Positions 63,493 to 64,000 of a DNA stretch of 64,000 nt are shown one piece after another (positions within the stretch are counted from its first letter, which is position 1; each line of letters starts with the position of its first letter). Both the position numbers and the translations under genes were made by a program. Below the pieces are notes generated by a model. The model worked only from the letters and a program-made list of their open reading frames with translations. It ran no database searches and was not told the DNA's origin. Origin of the DNA: Microcystis aeruginosa W13-11 (lineage in GTDB: Bacteria; Cyanobacteriota; Cyanobacteriia; Cyanobacteriales; Microcystaceae); NCBI GenBank assembly GCA_009995705.1, contig JAADBR010000004.1, positions 1-64,000 on the forward strand, written 5' to 3'.

Positions 63493-64000
63493 ATGATGGC
63501 TGAATTACTGAGTCTAGTTCCTGCCAAGTCCCTCGAAACCGATGTAGTGTTAGGGGAACCGTCGGCAGTATGTCCCCTTCCTCCAGTCACGGTTAGTAAT
63601 GATACCCTACTTATTTCCCTGATTGATCGCCTGCGACGTACTTTAGAAAATCACCGCGGCGAAAATCAAATGGTGGTGATGCAGGATTTCCCGGATCCCG
63701 ATGCTCTTTCTAGTGCCTGGGCCTATCAAATTATCGCCGAGCAGTACGATATTCACTGCGATATAGTCTATGCGGGTACCCTCTCCCATCAGGAAAATGT
63801 CGCTTTGGTAAAACTAACAGGTTTACCAGCTAAACGTTGGGGAGCCCATACCCTCAAGGATAGAGATCTTTCGGTTTATCAGGGTTGTGTTTTTGTCGAC
63901 GGTCAGGGAACCAATAGTCAGTTAACCACTCTGGTTAAACAGGCAAAAATTCCCGTTATTGCCGTGATTGATCATCATACTCGCCAAGGGGATCTAGAGG
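63493..64000 (+). CDS. DHH-family phosphoesterase (NrnA-like), 3' end outside window
   Basis: The frame opens at ATG 63493 (or 63496) and runs off the window end. The visible 169 residues include VVMQDFPDPDALSSAWAYQI, the first DHH-family metal motif (PDxD), VDGQGTNSQLTT, and VIAVIDHHTRQ, the DHH motif itself. Such enzymes degrade nanoRNA, pAp or cyclic dinucleotides with Mn2+. The N-terminal 40 residues (LSLVPAKSLETDVVLGEPSA) precede the catalytic domain. The exact substrate needs the missing C-terminal DHHA1 part. Confidence 0.8.
   Translation, partial: MMAELLSLVPAKSLETDVVLGEPSAVCPLPPVTVSNDTLLISLIDRLRRTLENHRGENQMVVMQDFPDPDALSSAWAYQIIAEQYDIHCDIVYAGTLSHQENVALVKLTGLPAKRWGAHTLKDRDLSVYQGCVFVDGQGTNSQLTTLVKQAKIPVIAVIDHHTRQGDLE

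Overview
The window looks like the chromosome of a unicellular cyanobacterium, most likely a Microcystis aeruginosa-type genome. Directly visible support: recurrent GCGATCGC (HIP1-like) octamers, photosynthesis and plastid-lineage genes (psb28, a PSRP-3/Ycf65 protein, a BCD/PucC-family chlorophyll transporter, a CruP-like lycopene cyclase homologue), an atpB-atpC pair separate from the other ATP synthase genes, and a fused panC-cmk gene. The genus is an inference from the heavy load of small repeats, toxin-type genes and gene remnants.

Layout. 1-2.2 kb: 3' end of a Calx-beta/RTX-type surface protein, a ParE/Phd-type toxin-antitoxin pair, and a second copy of the surface gene's last 100 bp. 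2.3-7 kb: housekeeping (IscA-type carrier, mraY, DUF3134, nudix, PSRP-3, atpC, atpB). 7.5-8.35 kb: immunity-like protein and an orphan polymorphic-toxin tip. 9-18.2 kb: small membrane protein, clpC, rnz coupled to a tubulin-like giant protein, argF, a Cys-rich small protein. 18.2-28 kb: malQ, unknown proteins, a PIN-like remnant, a DUF4351 protein, a regulator, a YdeP-type molybdopterin oxidoreductase, an LprI-like gene broken by a 114-bp insert, tRNA-Gly, a HAD hydrolase. 28.2-33.6 kb: a conflict or signalling locus (membrane-anchored ATPase, trypsin-ATPase fusion, Trypco1-type protein, DUF4926/DUF6883 proteins) driven from a promoter present as an exact 86-bp direct repeat. 33.9-47.1 kb: panC-cmk, two PIN proteins, exported glycosidase, phasin-like protein, FKBP, psb28, a degenerate helicase, a CruP-like gene, leuA and the principal sigma factor. 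47.2-49.9 kb: an AT-rich island with a HEPN-motif protein between two gene remnants. 49.9-56.2 kb: chlorophyll transporter, pentapeptide protein, REC-kinase, P-type ATPase. 56.4-57.4 kb: a putative amyloid-signalling effector next to the stub of a receptor, and a broken IS256-type transposase. 57.7-64 kb: Uma2 nuclease, gltA, peptide-binding lipoprotein coupled to a glycosyltransferase, an amber-interrupted gene, and the start of a DHH phosphoesterase.

The most interesting material is not in the housekeeping genes. It is (1) the adjacent pair at 56.4-57.0 kb that shares the decapeptide YAATSGTGNA at the C-terminus of one protein and the N-terminus of the next, as in effector/receptor amyloid signalling; (2) the Trypco1-trypsin-ATPase locus at 28-33 kb, with traces of a decayed tandem duplicate; (3) the AT-rich HEPN-motif protein at 47.4-49.5 kb; and (4) a dispersed element with inverted ends and an expandable CCCCCCTTATCAAGGGGGG module, present four times and twice lying over a gene's stop codon. 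Function statements for known families rest on sequence reading alone; no database search was possible.
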